Shown here: piece by piece, positions 46,101-54,710 of the stretch | Layout of the letters: every line of letters starts with the position of its first letter | Numbering within the stretch: position 1 is the stretch's first letter | Origin: Bactericera cockerelli | Taxonomy: Eukaryota > Arthropoda > Insecta > Hemiptera > Triozidae | Direction of reading: 5' to 3' | Length of the DNA stretch: 64,000 nt | Assembly: GCA_024516035.1 (NCBI GenBank) | Contig: CM044959.1 | Span: 34,276,662-34,340,661, forward strand | Notes under the pieces: model-generated | Databases searched by the model: none | What the model saw: the letters and a program-made list of their open reading frames with translations, nothing else | What the model was told of the DNA's origin: nothing | Made by a program: the position numbers and the translations under genes

Positions 46101-47162
46101 ATCCCTCTTCCTTTTATTGCGATATCTGTCAAGCAAAAATCCTTTTTCCTTCCTAATTTGTGCCACACACTCGACCTGTTTCTTTTTGTTTAAGAGATAC
46201 CGTTTACGTGAATATGTTTTGTATAGATCCTTCTTATTATAATACCTTTCAAGATAACGCTGACGATTTTTATGATACAGTTGTACACACTTTTTCCTAC
46301 ACAAATTTAATTTTTGATAGTACCTTTGGTTAGATTTTTCTTTACACAACCTCTGTTTTTTATAGTATCTAAGTTTAGATTTTTCATTACACAAGCTCTG
46401 TTTTTGATGGTATCTATGTTTAGATTTTTCATTACACAAGTTCTGTTTTTGATAGTACCTATTTTTAGATTTTTCATTACACAACTTCTGTTTTTGATAG
46501 TACCTATGTTTCGATTTTTCATTACACAAGCTCTGTTTCTGATGGTATCTATGTTTAGATTTTTCATTACACAAGTTCTGTTTTTGATAGTACCTATTTT
46601 TAGATTTTTCATTACACAACTTCTGTTTTTGATAGTACCTATGTTTCGATTTTTCATTACACAACTTCTGTTTTTGATAATATCTATTTTTAGATTTTGC
46701 ATTACACAGCTTCTGTTTTTGATAGTATCTTTGTGAAACCTTTTCTATGCACTCATGACGCTTTGACCTATATTGCTTTTTTATTTCATTTTTCCTAATA
46801 TCATAGCGACGTTTCCTCTTATCTTTTTCTTTCATATAACGATAGTGCTCTTGTTCACTACGTGTTAATTTGCCTACTACTCCTTCATTATTCCTTAATT
46901 CATTTACTTCTTCCCTATGATCGTTCCTATTTTCCATCATAATCTTTTCCGGTTTTTCTAAGACCGGCAAAGATATAATTTTATCATTCACACAAGGATT
47001 AATATTTGGGGACAAACTCGAAGACGATACATCAGACCTATGATTAAATGCAGACGAACTTTTTTTCTGTGTTTTCTCAACATTATTACCAAAAAGCACA
47101 TTTTTTCTATTAACATGTGACTCTCTTAACTTTATCTTCCTTTTATAAGCTTTAGAAGGCAT
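40065..47162 (-). CDS. Helitron Rep-helicase with C-terminal USP protease
   Basis: An intact 2365-codon frame. Residues about 140-294 are a basic array of 15-residue repeats (RYYQKQKLCNEKSKH type). A Cys-rich zinc region lies near 650-675 (CCISCEKLCYRRD) and again at VCNYC. The Rep domain follows: the HUH motif is HFH near residue 1155 in RGLQHFHLLIWVED, with two tyrosines in YITKYQTKAEK near 1300. A PIF1-type helicase follows with Walker A GVGGTGKS near 1611, Walker B IIIDEISMVS and a late YVALSRVSTLKGVHL motif. The last 260 residues are a ubiquitin-specific protease: Cys box NNDGVSCYANS (Cys near 2110), REQQDATEFF near 2170, two C-x2-C pairs and the His box SGHYTC near 2322, then KANDSNIS. 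Rep and helicase would cut, unwind and replicate the element in the nucleus by rolling circle; the USP would remove ubiquitin from an unknown target. The catalytic residues look complete. Helitron ends (TC, CTRR) were not located. Confidence 0.95.
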   Translation of the reverse strand: MPSKAYKRKIKLRESHVNRKNVLFGNNVEKTQKKSSSAFNHRSDVSSSSLSPNINPCVNDKIISLPVLEKPEKIMMENRNDHREEVNELRNNEGVVGKLTRSEQEHYRYMKEKDKRKRRYDIRKNEIKKQYRSKRHECIEKVSQRYYQKQKLCNAKSKNRYYQKQKLCNEKSKHRYYQKQKLCNEKSKNRYYQKQNLCNEKSKHRYHQKQSLCNEKSKHRYYQKQKLCNEKSKNRYYQKQNLCNEKSKHRYHQKQSLCNEKSKLRYYKKQRLCKEKSNQRYYQKLNLCRKKCVQLYHKNRQRYLERYYNKKDLYKTYSRKRYLLNKKKQVECVAQIRKEKGFLLDRYRNKRKRDEVLERASKRNKRCGFLQIVGHKEKWIKGIMKRVRGDEPSLASARLKAESLLKWAMKSKSENVKVLRSNFKNLKSVCTKVLIGLNAVSQDNPTFDSMENVLGKSGHTAGTELFYRDPIYKILPLSSDTVYELNENGTLMNIFTGEKDQEWSCNSLVCNIDVKTTLTRLKSVYSKITLTSQDNVGELLHDFDLCSAYSKSFIKRGHPEACHVSHSACDSQLLFVRHLSPHFPLIRKFLSYYYKCKKSYKTAKKIIKAILSTDVIVLEEIQRKMQSRGQEFHFGENVYDNEDEIREDYKKSFECFTKKCMDVPTYCCISCEKLCYRRDIVEIARMRSTVQSRDWEALLSYLSENNIRAEYVCNYCIKKFRSNTMPATCVLNNLATSIIPTQISCLNNYERLLIQRAKAFQVVLRMGGVSGQKRPSSHLLQKVVGRTFHLPLPVEETLKKLPSPTDAIINEQELFVTVRGLPTKDKKIWQSNVSVTKVYAALLWLKANNPLYKDINLTGEAQLQRQLEILDEGELIFGEEENNASDDSELVEPRAMLTQRDSSDQYYEQYTIQSLHGKRENSSSSELYQMLKVDSNPIDSRVLDLDVMCYPDLYPHGTGGQYHKDRTEKLSPSEFIKCKLLSKHGQFRLNPQYIFYLFHDSNIRALKAGIFHKLNILNNKEALTAAQCLLKLQNNELEGNLTTIFSRLRNSAQFWVKPRSDVSTMIIWYGPVTFFLTLSPSEYNWSDLGSYLRSVNTNTEGKTISELVVLDPVSTSRFIDNKFKAMLDFIQSDNGPLGKVVHFAWRREYQSRGLQHFHLLIWVEDAPIIGESTSIQIAEFINKHISCKKPDHNSFPTLAERVSAYQTHYHNSYCTRPKKTKTGYVRVCRFGFPRNVTDHLVLRGVSESIAGRQTLSKTRLYDLPRSRGEENINDYNPAILLAWDGNMDIQFIGEKSCALSSYITKYQTKAEKSNTVDTFEVMNSVKTLQQKLWNIAMRTLSSRECGIMEACDTLLGLSLFGTDQNTTIRWLDVNTTRSRKLKEKKVIEKLDDASEDIFCPSLVDTHYPNRPDALNDLCLFDFVSKYDIVKSKPQVKDVQFYEYSGVGYIKKRNNPCLVKHQVYNVTNEPEKYFHSLLLLFKPWRHFEDLKGGDETFTAAFVNNSELIDTAIAHHERLQYLKRSREEINRAVESIKDKQGSEQEKSSSQVHIVLEAENAMDDLRAVNKDVEVSSVELESLISTLNEDQRRVFDHITSRLQNKDTSPLRHFVSGVGGTGKSYLIKTLKTWVKSVLHKSVALAAPTGVAALNICGITIHRLLQLPVEHGSTPNYKPLSDDVLKIIRDNLKDVILIIIDEISMVSNLSLMYIHLRLTEVFNTGDDVDGWFGKVNLLVLGDLLQLPPVMEDPPFELLINKKIEKSIYSIGKYDLWKELFTYDELTINVRQKEDMQFAEILGRIRVGAFTEKDIEVLNDRILVLKSKNISNRLIELAKFVANLPAETLVILPTRDHCQNLNKACLNLLNEEEIVIKCEDNFDCADRIKQKATKKMKKLNDDSSRTAGLETVLTLKRYAKVMLQRNLDISAGLVNGSIGTIQAFNYNFEGKLESISINFSNALHKIERVQSKFEVIHGAYVYRQQFPITVAFAITIHKCQGISIKSCVLDVGQTIFAPGQTYVALSRVSTLKGVHLINFDPSKAKPSISCIKEYNRLRTEYRNDLPLLGTRIAKFPSKPDQIWRENKYITDVQMKDSTLPVASFVATPGFSNNDGVSCYANSIIQAIFHCRPILLGIIDSQNESALKDLARAFISSTSNLNCNALRNSLGEPFILREQQDATEFFLSLVGNFGDVLGNHFSHTIEISNTCNECNYSRTRSETHYVVHLPFNNLKTSLLDLLNLYKEGTIITDAICNDCGRTGTYVQSSNIKYPSQYFVIAINLFRSSNGNSTKVQNLKIAALPKRTLHIDGNEYLFKSGVFHHGTTMLSGHYTCILKENQHYIKANDSNISKDRWPVNAKDIYFMIFEKRNS
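46280..46730 (-). repeat. 45-bp minisatellite inside the Helitron frame
   Basis: Nine or ten units encode RYYQKQKLCNEKSKH-like peptides. A three-unit pattern (KLCNEKSKN, NLCNEKSKH, SLCNEKSKH) is itself repeated, showing block duplication. The frame stays open on both strands because of the repeat, so the opposite-strand frame at 46314-46736 is a shadow. Confidence 0.93.
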
Positions 47163-47165
47163 TTT

Positions 47166-47187
47166 GGGGGGGGGGGGGGGGGGGGGG
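47166..47187 (-). repeat. C22 tract just before the Helitron start codon
   Basis: A run of 22 G on the plus strand (22 C on the coding strand) ends three nt before the ATG: the coding strand reads C22, AAA, ATG. It could fold as an i-motif or, on the other strand, a G-quadruplex. Its length is likely variable between copies and hard to sequence. Confidence 0.95.
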
Positions 47188-48365
47188 AATTGCCTTAAAT
47201 TTATAAATATTATTCGTTAAAAAAATAGAGAAGTACCAGTGTACCTGCTTTAATAATAATGCGCAATATGAAGGAGTCACCTTTGATTTAGAATGATTAA
47301 ACTAGAATGATTAAACAAGTACGCAAATAATATGTGATGATTTGGTGATAAAGCACTTTTAGAATAATAACAGTACCACAAAAAAATTGCTTTGAATATA
47401 TCAGTTCTAAAAATAAAGGTGCAAGTTATTGAGATAAAAATACGTATCGGTCAATTTAAAATGTGAATGAATCGGAATAGGAAAAAATTGGAACAGTTTA
47501 AAATCCTGCAATAGAAGATTAATTTCAAATAAGCATTATACATATATAAATCAGTAATAATGAAATAAAAATTAACTTACATTAGAAGAGTAAACAAATT
47601 GATTTAAATATATCAGTTATTAAACATAAAGATGTGAATGTAAAAATTATTATACGTATCTGTCAATTTAAAATGTGAATGAATCATCAGTCGAAAAAAA
47701 TGGAACAGTTTAAAAACCTGCAATAGAAGATTAATTTCAAATAGGTTTTATTTATAACTCAGAAATATTAAAAAAAAAACTTGCATTAGAAGAGTAAAAA
47801 ATAGGTACCAAAATTCTGTAACTTACGTTCAGGATCACAGCTCGTCTTGATAAAATAACACCAAGGTGAATTTACACACATGGAATAAGTAAATTTATAC
47901 ACATGAATTAAGGTAAATTTATACACATAAATTATTTACAAGATGAAAATATTGACACATATTTAAACAGAAATATACAATTTAATGCTAAAAGGCCGAT
48001 TAACTGTCTATCGGATTATTTTCTAGCACTTCTGGAAAAGACCGATGAAATGTCTATCGGATTATTTTATAGTAATTATGGAAAAGACCGATGAATTGTC
48101 TATCGGGTATTGAAATCAGTGAGTACACGTCAAAAAAGCTTGGTTAGAATTAACGTGGGCTTCGATCTGCGTTTAAAATGGGAGTGAATCGACTGGCCAG
48201 GTGAATTGACCTTTTAAAGCCTTTGGTTTTACCCTTTTGTCGACCTTCGCACATGATTCTAGAAATAGCCATCGCTACAGGTTAATTTCTTCTCAGAAAT
48301 TCATTGAGAAGGTATCATACCTTTGAAATAATTGCAACGCTATCCGCTACCATAAACTAAGATAA
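47188..48365. repeat. Helitron upstream region with direct repeats
   Basis: No gene. A roughly 205-bp direct repeat (about 47395-47595 and 47605-47790) shares TCAATTTAAAATGTGAATGA and GCAATAGAAGATTAATTTCA. At 47992-48110, about three units share GACCGATGAAATGTCTATCG followed by GATTATTTT. These probably belong to the Helitron 5' region, by position only. Confidence 0.6.
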
Positions 48366-48870
48366 TACAGGGTGAATGCAAGGACTATTTTTTTTTAATG
48401 GAGGGAAAAATTTGCATGTTCAAACACAGGCGTAGTTTGGCAGTTTAGGAGCCTGTGAAAGGGTTTTCTACCCTTTAAAAAACCCCCCAGAAATTCTCTA
48501 GTTCTAATTTTTGCCCCGGAAACGATTTCTCATTACTTCGGGGGAGGACTGACTATTAATGCAGGGAATTAGGTACCTATTATTCTAAATACATACTAAA
48601 AACGATAAATACAGTTGATTTCAAAAAAGATTTGATTTATGAATTTATCTATTTTTAATCAGTTTCTAACTTTTATAATTAAAGGCCAGAATAAAAATGA
48701 CTAATTCCATTTTTGCAGTTTTGGGAAATCAATGATGACGTTTTCAACACAACAAATGTGCGCGAACGACTTGAAACACAAGTTAAAGAGCCTTAGAAAG
48801 AAAGAAAAAAAAAAAACAACTAACATTTCTCAATTGTAAGTAATGTTCGTTATTTCTGCCGCACCCTGTA
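48366..48870. mobile_element. Short element with TACAGGGTG ends
   Basis: Begins TACAGGGTGAATGC and ends CCGCACCCTGTA, 505 bp, no coding capacity. The end motif resembles those at 20638 and 58496. Confidence 0.5.
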
Positions 48871-49555
48871 TAACCAAACAAATACCTTTGGTTTTACCGA
48901 TGTACCTATTACCGGGAAACTATTGGGTATATACGTAATCACCGCTTTGACTCACTGACTCACTTTGAACAGTCTCCCAAAATAAAATCAATGGTGTTTT
49001 TATTTGTTTGGTGCTAAATTGTTGTCAACCAGTTAAAAATTCTTTGGAATTCATACATTTGAAACCCTTAATTCGACCATTAAATTACGGGGTGATATAA
49101 ATGCGAGGTCTCTGATAGGTACAATGAATTAAGGAATAAAAATACATTCAAGCTGATTTAAATTAAAATGTTCTCCTTGTGATCTAAATGTACATATATT
49201 ATACAATAATTAAACCAAATGGGTCACAGATGAACCGTAGAATTTTAGACTTTCAGAGAAAAATAATTATGGATTAGGAATTTCCTAACAACAGAGTGCG
49301 AGTTTGTTCTAAAGCCTTCATTAGGAATTTCCGAACAACAGAGTGCGATTTTGTTCTAAAGCCTTCAACTAGTGTTCAATGAAATTGGTTTACAGAAACA
49401 TAATTTTCAAGAACTTTATTTATTCCATTGAAACTTTTAGGTAGAACTTGCAATTAATCTTCTGAGTAGTATGAAACTTTCATTTGGAACAAATGTTTTT
49501 TTTTTTCTTTCATTTTATTGTTTTAATAATTCTATCTGCTCTACCCTGTAGAACA

Positions 49556-49587
49556 AGACCCTACTCCTTCGCGAAGGAGTAGGGTCT
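49556..49587. repeat. Perfect 32-nt palindrome
   Basis: AGACCCTACTCCTTCG is followed directly by its reverse complement, with no loop; a looser outer AACAAG/CTTGTT pair extends it. The equivalent place in unit B (about 50483-50525) keeps only parts of it. Confidence 0.9.
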
Positions 49588-50130
49588 GCCTTGTTAATTT
49601 TTTGAATGGAATGTTTAAGGTTCTAGGAAACTACCCAGAGTTTTGGACCCGTGCTCCTTTTCTTCTAGAAACTCTGCTTTTCTATGAAGGAAACTACCCA
49701 GAGTTTTGGACCCGTGCTCCTTTTCTTCTAGAAACTCTGCTTTTCTATGAATTAAATGCTGGTAATGTAAAAAATCATGTACTCATCAGGATGGTATTTT
49801 TATTTGTTTGGTGCTAAATTGTTGTCAACCAGTTAAAAATTCTTCGGAATTCATACATTCGCAACCCTTAATTTGACATTAAATTACGGGGTGATATTAA
49901 CGCGAGCTCTCTAATTTGGTAGGTTCTATTAATTATGGAATAAAAACACATTAAAGCTGATTAAAATTAATAAGGTTCCCCTTGTTATCTAAATGTACAT
50001 ATATTATACAATATTTTAACTATATGGGTCACAGATAAACTGTAGAATTTTTGACTTTCAGAGAAAATTAATTATTGATCAATTAGGAATTTCCGAACTT
50101 TCATTTGGATGTCGATTGTTCTACAAATGA

Positions 50131-50415
50131 TTTTTTTTTTTTTAAAGATGAGTGTTTCACAGCCGTTTTTATTTCGTAGCCATGAAACAGGAGCTACTTT
50201 AGACGCTTGTGGTCTGTGTTGTAGCCTGCCCATCCCGTAGTATGCCTCCCCTCTGATGGGCGAGAAGTGACACAATACTTCCCAATTACGTGCTGGGTCA
50301 ACACGAGCACATCGGAAGGTATCCCTTACAAAAAAAAAATTGTCGGCTCGGGGGATCGAACCCGGGACCTACCGCACGGCAAGCGAGTGCTTAACCACTG
50401 AGCTAATCGCGCGCT
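50131..50415 (-). repeat. SINE with tRNA-Gly-like head
   Basis: Read on the minus strand, the head has an A box (TTAGCTCAGTGGTTAAGCAC), an anticodon loop TTGCCGT (GCC, glycine) and a B box (CGGGTTCGATCCC). A body follows, and the element ends in an A13 tail (T run 50131-50143). The acceptor stem does not close, so it is a SINE and not a tRNA gene. Confidence 0.8.
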
Positions 50416-50640
50416 CGTTTATTTAATTCGTTTAATTTTATTGTTCCAATAATTCTATCTGCTCTACCCTGTAGAATAGTGTAGAACAATAACGCACACG
50501 CGAAGGAGTCGGTACTCGGTGGGACAAGAAGGGTATCCCTTGTTGACTATTTGAATGGAATGTTTAGTCCTTTTCTTCTAGAAACTCTGCTTTTCTATGA
50601 ATACGTACTGGTAATGTAAAAAATTGTCAGGTACCTCGCA

Positions 50641-51185
50641 TCCTGTTATTTCTTTCTATTCCTATTAAACAATACCTGGTCATTTTTTAAGGTAATATAG
50701 AGAGCTGAAAATTTCAGGGTTTAGCTCTTTCATCCGTGCTTCGCAATGGTTATTAAATCATTACTTGGATTTTCCTGTATAGTTTTTGACCACATCATGT
50801 TAAGTAACGTCGACTTACATACTTGGCTATCAATGTACAAATTTGAAATTTCCGTATGGTGGCTTAATTGACAGAACTCACATCAACCGAGTCTCGGCTT
50901 GCAAGCCTCATTACTACAATAAGCTAAACTTTTACAAGTAAATTTGAATTTAATATTACAATACTAAAGAACTAAAGAAATGCCGACCCCAAGTAGGTAT
51001 GCCGACCCCAAGTAGGTTTGGGAAAAGGCAAAGTGAAAGAAGAAGAAGAAGAAGAAGATTACAATACTAAAGAACCTAAAAAAGATCTAAGGAAGCCAAC
51101 ACCTTCATTCCATTTCATTTACGAGTGATATATTTCGGTACTCTGAGGTCCGATCCGAAACTCTCAAAACTTCTCAATATATTGT
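50641..51185. other. No gene; short repeats
   Basis: A 19-bp tandem pair (GCCGACCCCAAGTAGGTAT) at about 50982-51020, followed by (GAA)n near 51040-51056. Confidence 0.5.
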
Positions 51186-51659
51186 GCACTACCAGTGACG
51201 TTAGGAGCTTATATCTCAAAAACCGTACATTTTTTGAAGATGGCTATTCTGACGAGGAATCATCTGCAAAGACTCAGGAGTATGTCTTTAAAGTTTCAGC
51301 TTGATACAATAAATCCTTAATAGCGATTCATGTGATTACGTGAAGAGAGGTCGGTGAACTTCAAAAATCAACAAAAAGTGTTATAACTCATAAATAGCTA
51401 AAAATATATAAAAAATGTATAGAATAAAATAAGCTCAAAATGTATCAGAGAGCCTAAATACAAAGTTTCAGCTTTCTATCTTTAGCGGTATCCGAGATAT
51501 AGGTAACGGTATCCGAGATATAGGCGATACCGCCAAAGCGCCGCCGAGTGACCGCGGAAGTTTATTTTTTGAAAACCTCGAGCTGCAAGCATTATGAACT
51601 CATTACCAAAATTTCATAATTTTAACTTGAACCATATGCCCGTGGTAAGACGAATGCGG

Positions 51660-51693
<34 letters not shown>
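51186..51693 (+). repeat. Possible retroposon ending in A33
   Basis: Unidentified sequence ends in an uninterrupted A run of about 33 (51660-51692), as a retroposon would. A 22-bp direct repeat (ACGGTATCCGAGATATAGG) occurs near 51485-51525. No coding frame. Confidence 0.4.
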
Positions 51694-51695
<2 letters not shown>

Positions 51696-51939
51696 AAAGT
51701 ATGAATCTTTTACTAATTTTGGGGGTGCTCGTAAAAGCGGTTAGGGGTGTCAGAAAAAGGTCAAATAAAAAGTAGTCATCTTCTATTCGACGAGGAAAAC
51801 ACGAATATGAAGAAAAAAAATTAAAAAGTTTTGTCCAAGAAGGTCAAAATTACAAAGGAAAATACATACGAACTAGGTTTAGCGTAAGTATAGCACGCTC
51901 GTTTTGTTTTTCTTGGCGTTGCAAAACTAGCGTTTTGCT
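51694..51939. other. Flank of the satellite array
   Basis: AT-rich, no gene. Just before the array is the small inverted repeat GCAAAACTAGCGTTTTGC (51921-51938). Confidence 0.45.
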
Positions 51940-54615
51940 TGATATATTCCTATAATAGCCTCATGTCCAGCTCGAAGTTATATATTTTTCCAATTTTTCG
52001 AGAGCCTCGATGCTATATTTTTATTTCTGATTTTGATGTTACATGGTCTTAGAGACACGAAAACGTAAAATTCATAGATATAACTTGGTCGGCCGGTGGT
52101 CATCGGGGCAATTTTTCGGCCCAAGGTATAGCATATATTCCTATAATAGCCTCATGTCCAGCTCGTAGTTATATATTTTTCCAATTTTTCGAGAGCCTCG
52201 ATGCTATATTTTTATTTTTGATTATGATGTCGCATGGTCTTTGAGACAGAAAACCTAAAATACATAGATATAACTTGGTCGGCCGGTGGTCATCAAACAT
52301 TTTTCGGCCTAAAGTATACCATATATTCCTATACTAGCCTCATGTCAAGCTCGTAGTTATATATTTTTTCCAATTTTTCGAGAACCTCGATGCTATATTT
52401 TTATTTCTGATTATGATGTCGCATAGTCTTTGAAACAAGAAAACTAAAATTTATAGATAAACTTGGTCGGCCGGTGGTCATCGGGGCAATTTTTCGGCCT
52501 AAGGTATACCATATATTCCTATATAGCCTCATGTCCAGCTCGAAGTTAATATTTTTTCCAATTTTTCGAGAGCCTCGATGCTATATTTTTATTTCTGATT
52601 ATAATGTCACATGGTCTTAGAGACACGAAAACGTAAAATTCATAGATATAACTTGGTCGGCCGGTGGTCATCGGGGCTAATTTTTCGCCCAAGGTATACC
52701 ATATATTCCTTAACTAGCCTCATGTCCAGCTCGTAGTTATATATTTTTCCAATTTTTCGAGAGCCTCGATGCTATATTTTTATTTCTGATTATAATGTTC
52801 ACATGGTCTAAGAGACACGAAAACGTAAAATTGATAGATATAACTTGGTCGGCCGGTGGTCATCGGGGCAATTTTTCGGCCCAAGGTATAGCATATATTC
52901 CTATAATAGCCTCATGTCCAGCTCGTAGTTATATATTTTTCCAATTTTTCGAGAGCCTCGATGCTATATTTTAATTTCTGATTAGGATGTCGCATAGTCT
53001 TTGAGACAAGCAAACGTAAAATTTATAGATTTAACTTGGTCGGCCGGTGGTCATCGGGGCAATTTTTCGGCCTAAGGTATACCATTTATTCCTATAATAG
53101 CCTCATGTCCAGCTCGAAGTTACATATTTTTCCAATTTTTCGAGAGCCTCGATGCTATATTTTTATTTCTGATTATAATGTCACATGGTCTTAGAGACAC
53201 GAAAATGTAAAATTCATAGATATAACTTGGTCGGCCGGTGGTCATCGGGGCAATTTTTCGGCCCAAGGTATAGCATATATTCCTATAATAGCCTCATGTC
53301 CAGCTCGTAGTTATATATTTTTCCAATTTTTCGAGAGCCTCGATGCTATATTTTTATTTTTTATTATCATGTCGCATGGTCTTTGAGACAAGAAAACCTA
53401 AAATACATAGATATAACTTGGTCGGCCGGTGGTCATCTAAACCATTTTTCGGCCTAAAGTATACCATATATTCCTATAATAGCCTCATGTCCAGCTCGAA
53501 GTTATATATTTTTCCAATTTTTCGAGAGCCTCGATGCTATATTTTTATTTCTGATTTTGATGTTGCATGGTCTTAGAGACACGAAAACGTAAAATTCATA
53601 GATATAACTTGGTCGGCCGGTGGTCATCGGGGCAATTTTTCGGCCCAAGGTATAGCATATATTCCTATAATAGCCTCATGTCCAGCTCGTAGTTATATAT
53701 TTTTCCAATTTTTCGAGAGCCTCGATGCTATATTTTTATTTTTGATTATGATGTCGCATGGTCTTTGAGACAAGAAAACCTAAAATACATAGATATAACT
53801 TGGTCGGCCGGTGGTCATCTAAACCATTTTTCGGCCTAAAGTATACCATATATTCCTATACTAGCCTCATGTCAAGCTCGTAGTTATATATTTTTTCAAT
53901 TTTTCGAGAACCTCGATGCTATATTTTTATTTCTGATTATGATGTCGCATAGTCTTTGAAACAAGAAAACATAAAATTTATAGATAAAACTTGGTCGGCC
54001 GGTGGTCATCGGGGCAATTTTTCGGCCTAAGGTATACCATATATTCCTATACTAGCCTCATGTCCAGCTCGAAGTTACATATTTTTCCAATTTTTCGAGA
54101 GCCTCGATGCTATATTTTTATTTCTGATTATAATGTCACATGGTCTTAGAGACACGAAAACGTAAAATTCATACATATAACTTGGTCGGCCGGTGGTCAT
54201 CGGGGTAATTTTTCGACCCAAGGTATACCATATATTCCTATACTAGCCTCATGTCCAGCTCGTAGTTATATATTTTTCCAATTTTTCGAGAGCCTCGATG
54301 CTATATTTTTATTTCTGATTATAATGTTACATGGTTTTATAGACACGAAAACGTAAAATTCATAGATATAACTTGGTCGGCCGGTGGTCATCTAGGCAAT
54401 ATTTCGGCCTAAAGTATACCATATGTTCCTATACTAGCCTCCTGTCCAGCTCGTAGTTATATATTTTTCCAATTTTTTGAGAGCCTTGATGCTACATTTT
54501 TATTTCTGATTATGATTTCGCATGGTCTTAGAAACTAGAAAACGTAAAATTAAAAGAAATTTCTTGGTCGGCCGCTGGTCATCTAGGCAATTTTTTGGCT
54601 TAAAGTATACCATAT
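51940..54615 (+). repeat. 190-bp satellite array, forward, about 14 copies
   Basis: The marker GGTCGGCCGGTGGTCAT recurs every 188-192 bp (for example 52087, 52277, 52465, 52655, 52847). Monomers differ by scattered substitutions and at the end of the unit (GGGGCAATTTTTCGG or TAAACCATTTTTCGG), and some two-monomer variants recur, suggesting block duplication. Open frames inside are by-products. Confidence 0.95.
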
Positions 54616-54624
54616 ATTTAAACT

Positions 54625-54710
54625 TTTTCTGCGCGTATGGCTGTACCAACCGATATAATAAGAATTCTGAAATACACTTCCACAAGTATGTAGTCTCAAC
54701 ATTCTAGTAT
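54625..54710 (+). pseudogene. THAP-domain fragment
   Basis: Right after the last satellite unit, one frame reads FCAYGCTNRYNKNSEIHFHK and then meets GTATGT, a good splice donor. CxxxxC followed by I-x-F-H is the N-terminal half of a THAP zinc-binding DNA-binding domain, and THAP first exons commonly end near this point. The initiator Met and residues before the first Cys are replaced by the satellite junction. It could come from a P-like transposase or a host THAP gene. Confidence 0.6.

Larger units (their letters stand above)
48970..50640. repeat. Direct duplication of an 0.8-kb block
   Basis: Unit A (about 48970-49795) and unit B (about 49796-50640) share TTTTTATTTGTTTGGTGCTA, AAATTACGGGGTGATAT, ATTCTATCTGCTCTACCCTG and CTAGAAACTCTGCTTTTCTA in the same order. 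Unit B carries the SINE at 50131-50415. Unit A carries an extra 63-bp tandem duplication (49626-49688 and 49689-49751) and the perfect palindrome at 49556-49587. Confidence 0.88.

Noticed and set aside
46314..46736. 140-codon plus-strand open frame
   Set aside because: It is the antisense shadow of the 45-bp repeat in the Helitron gene; its phenylalanine-rich repeats follow from the repeat unit.
50342..50415. tRNA-Gly gene
   Set aside because: The A and B boxes and a GCC anticodon are present, but the acceptor stem does not pair and a SINE body with an A tail follows.
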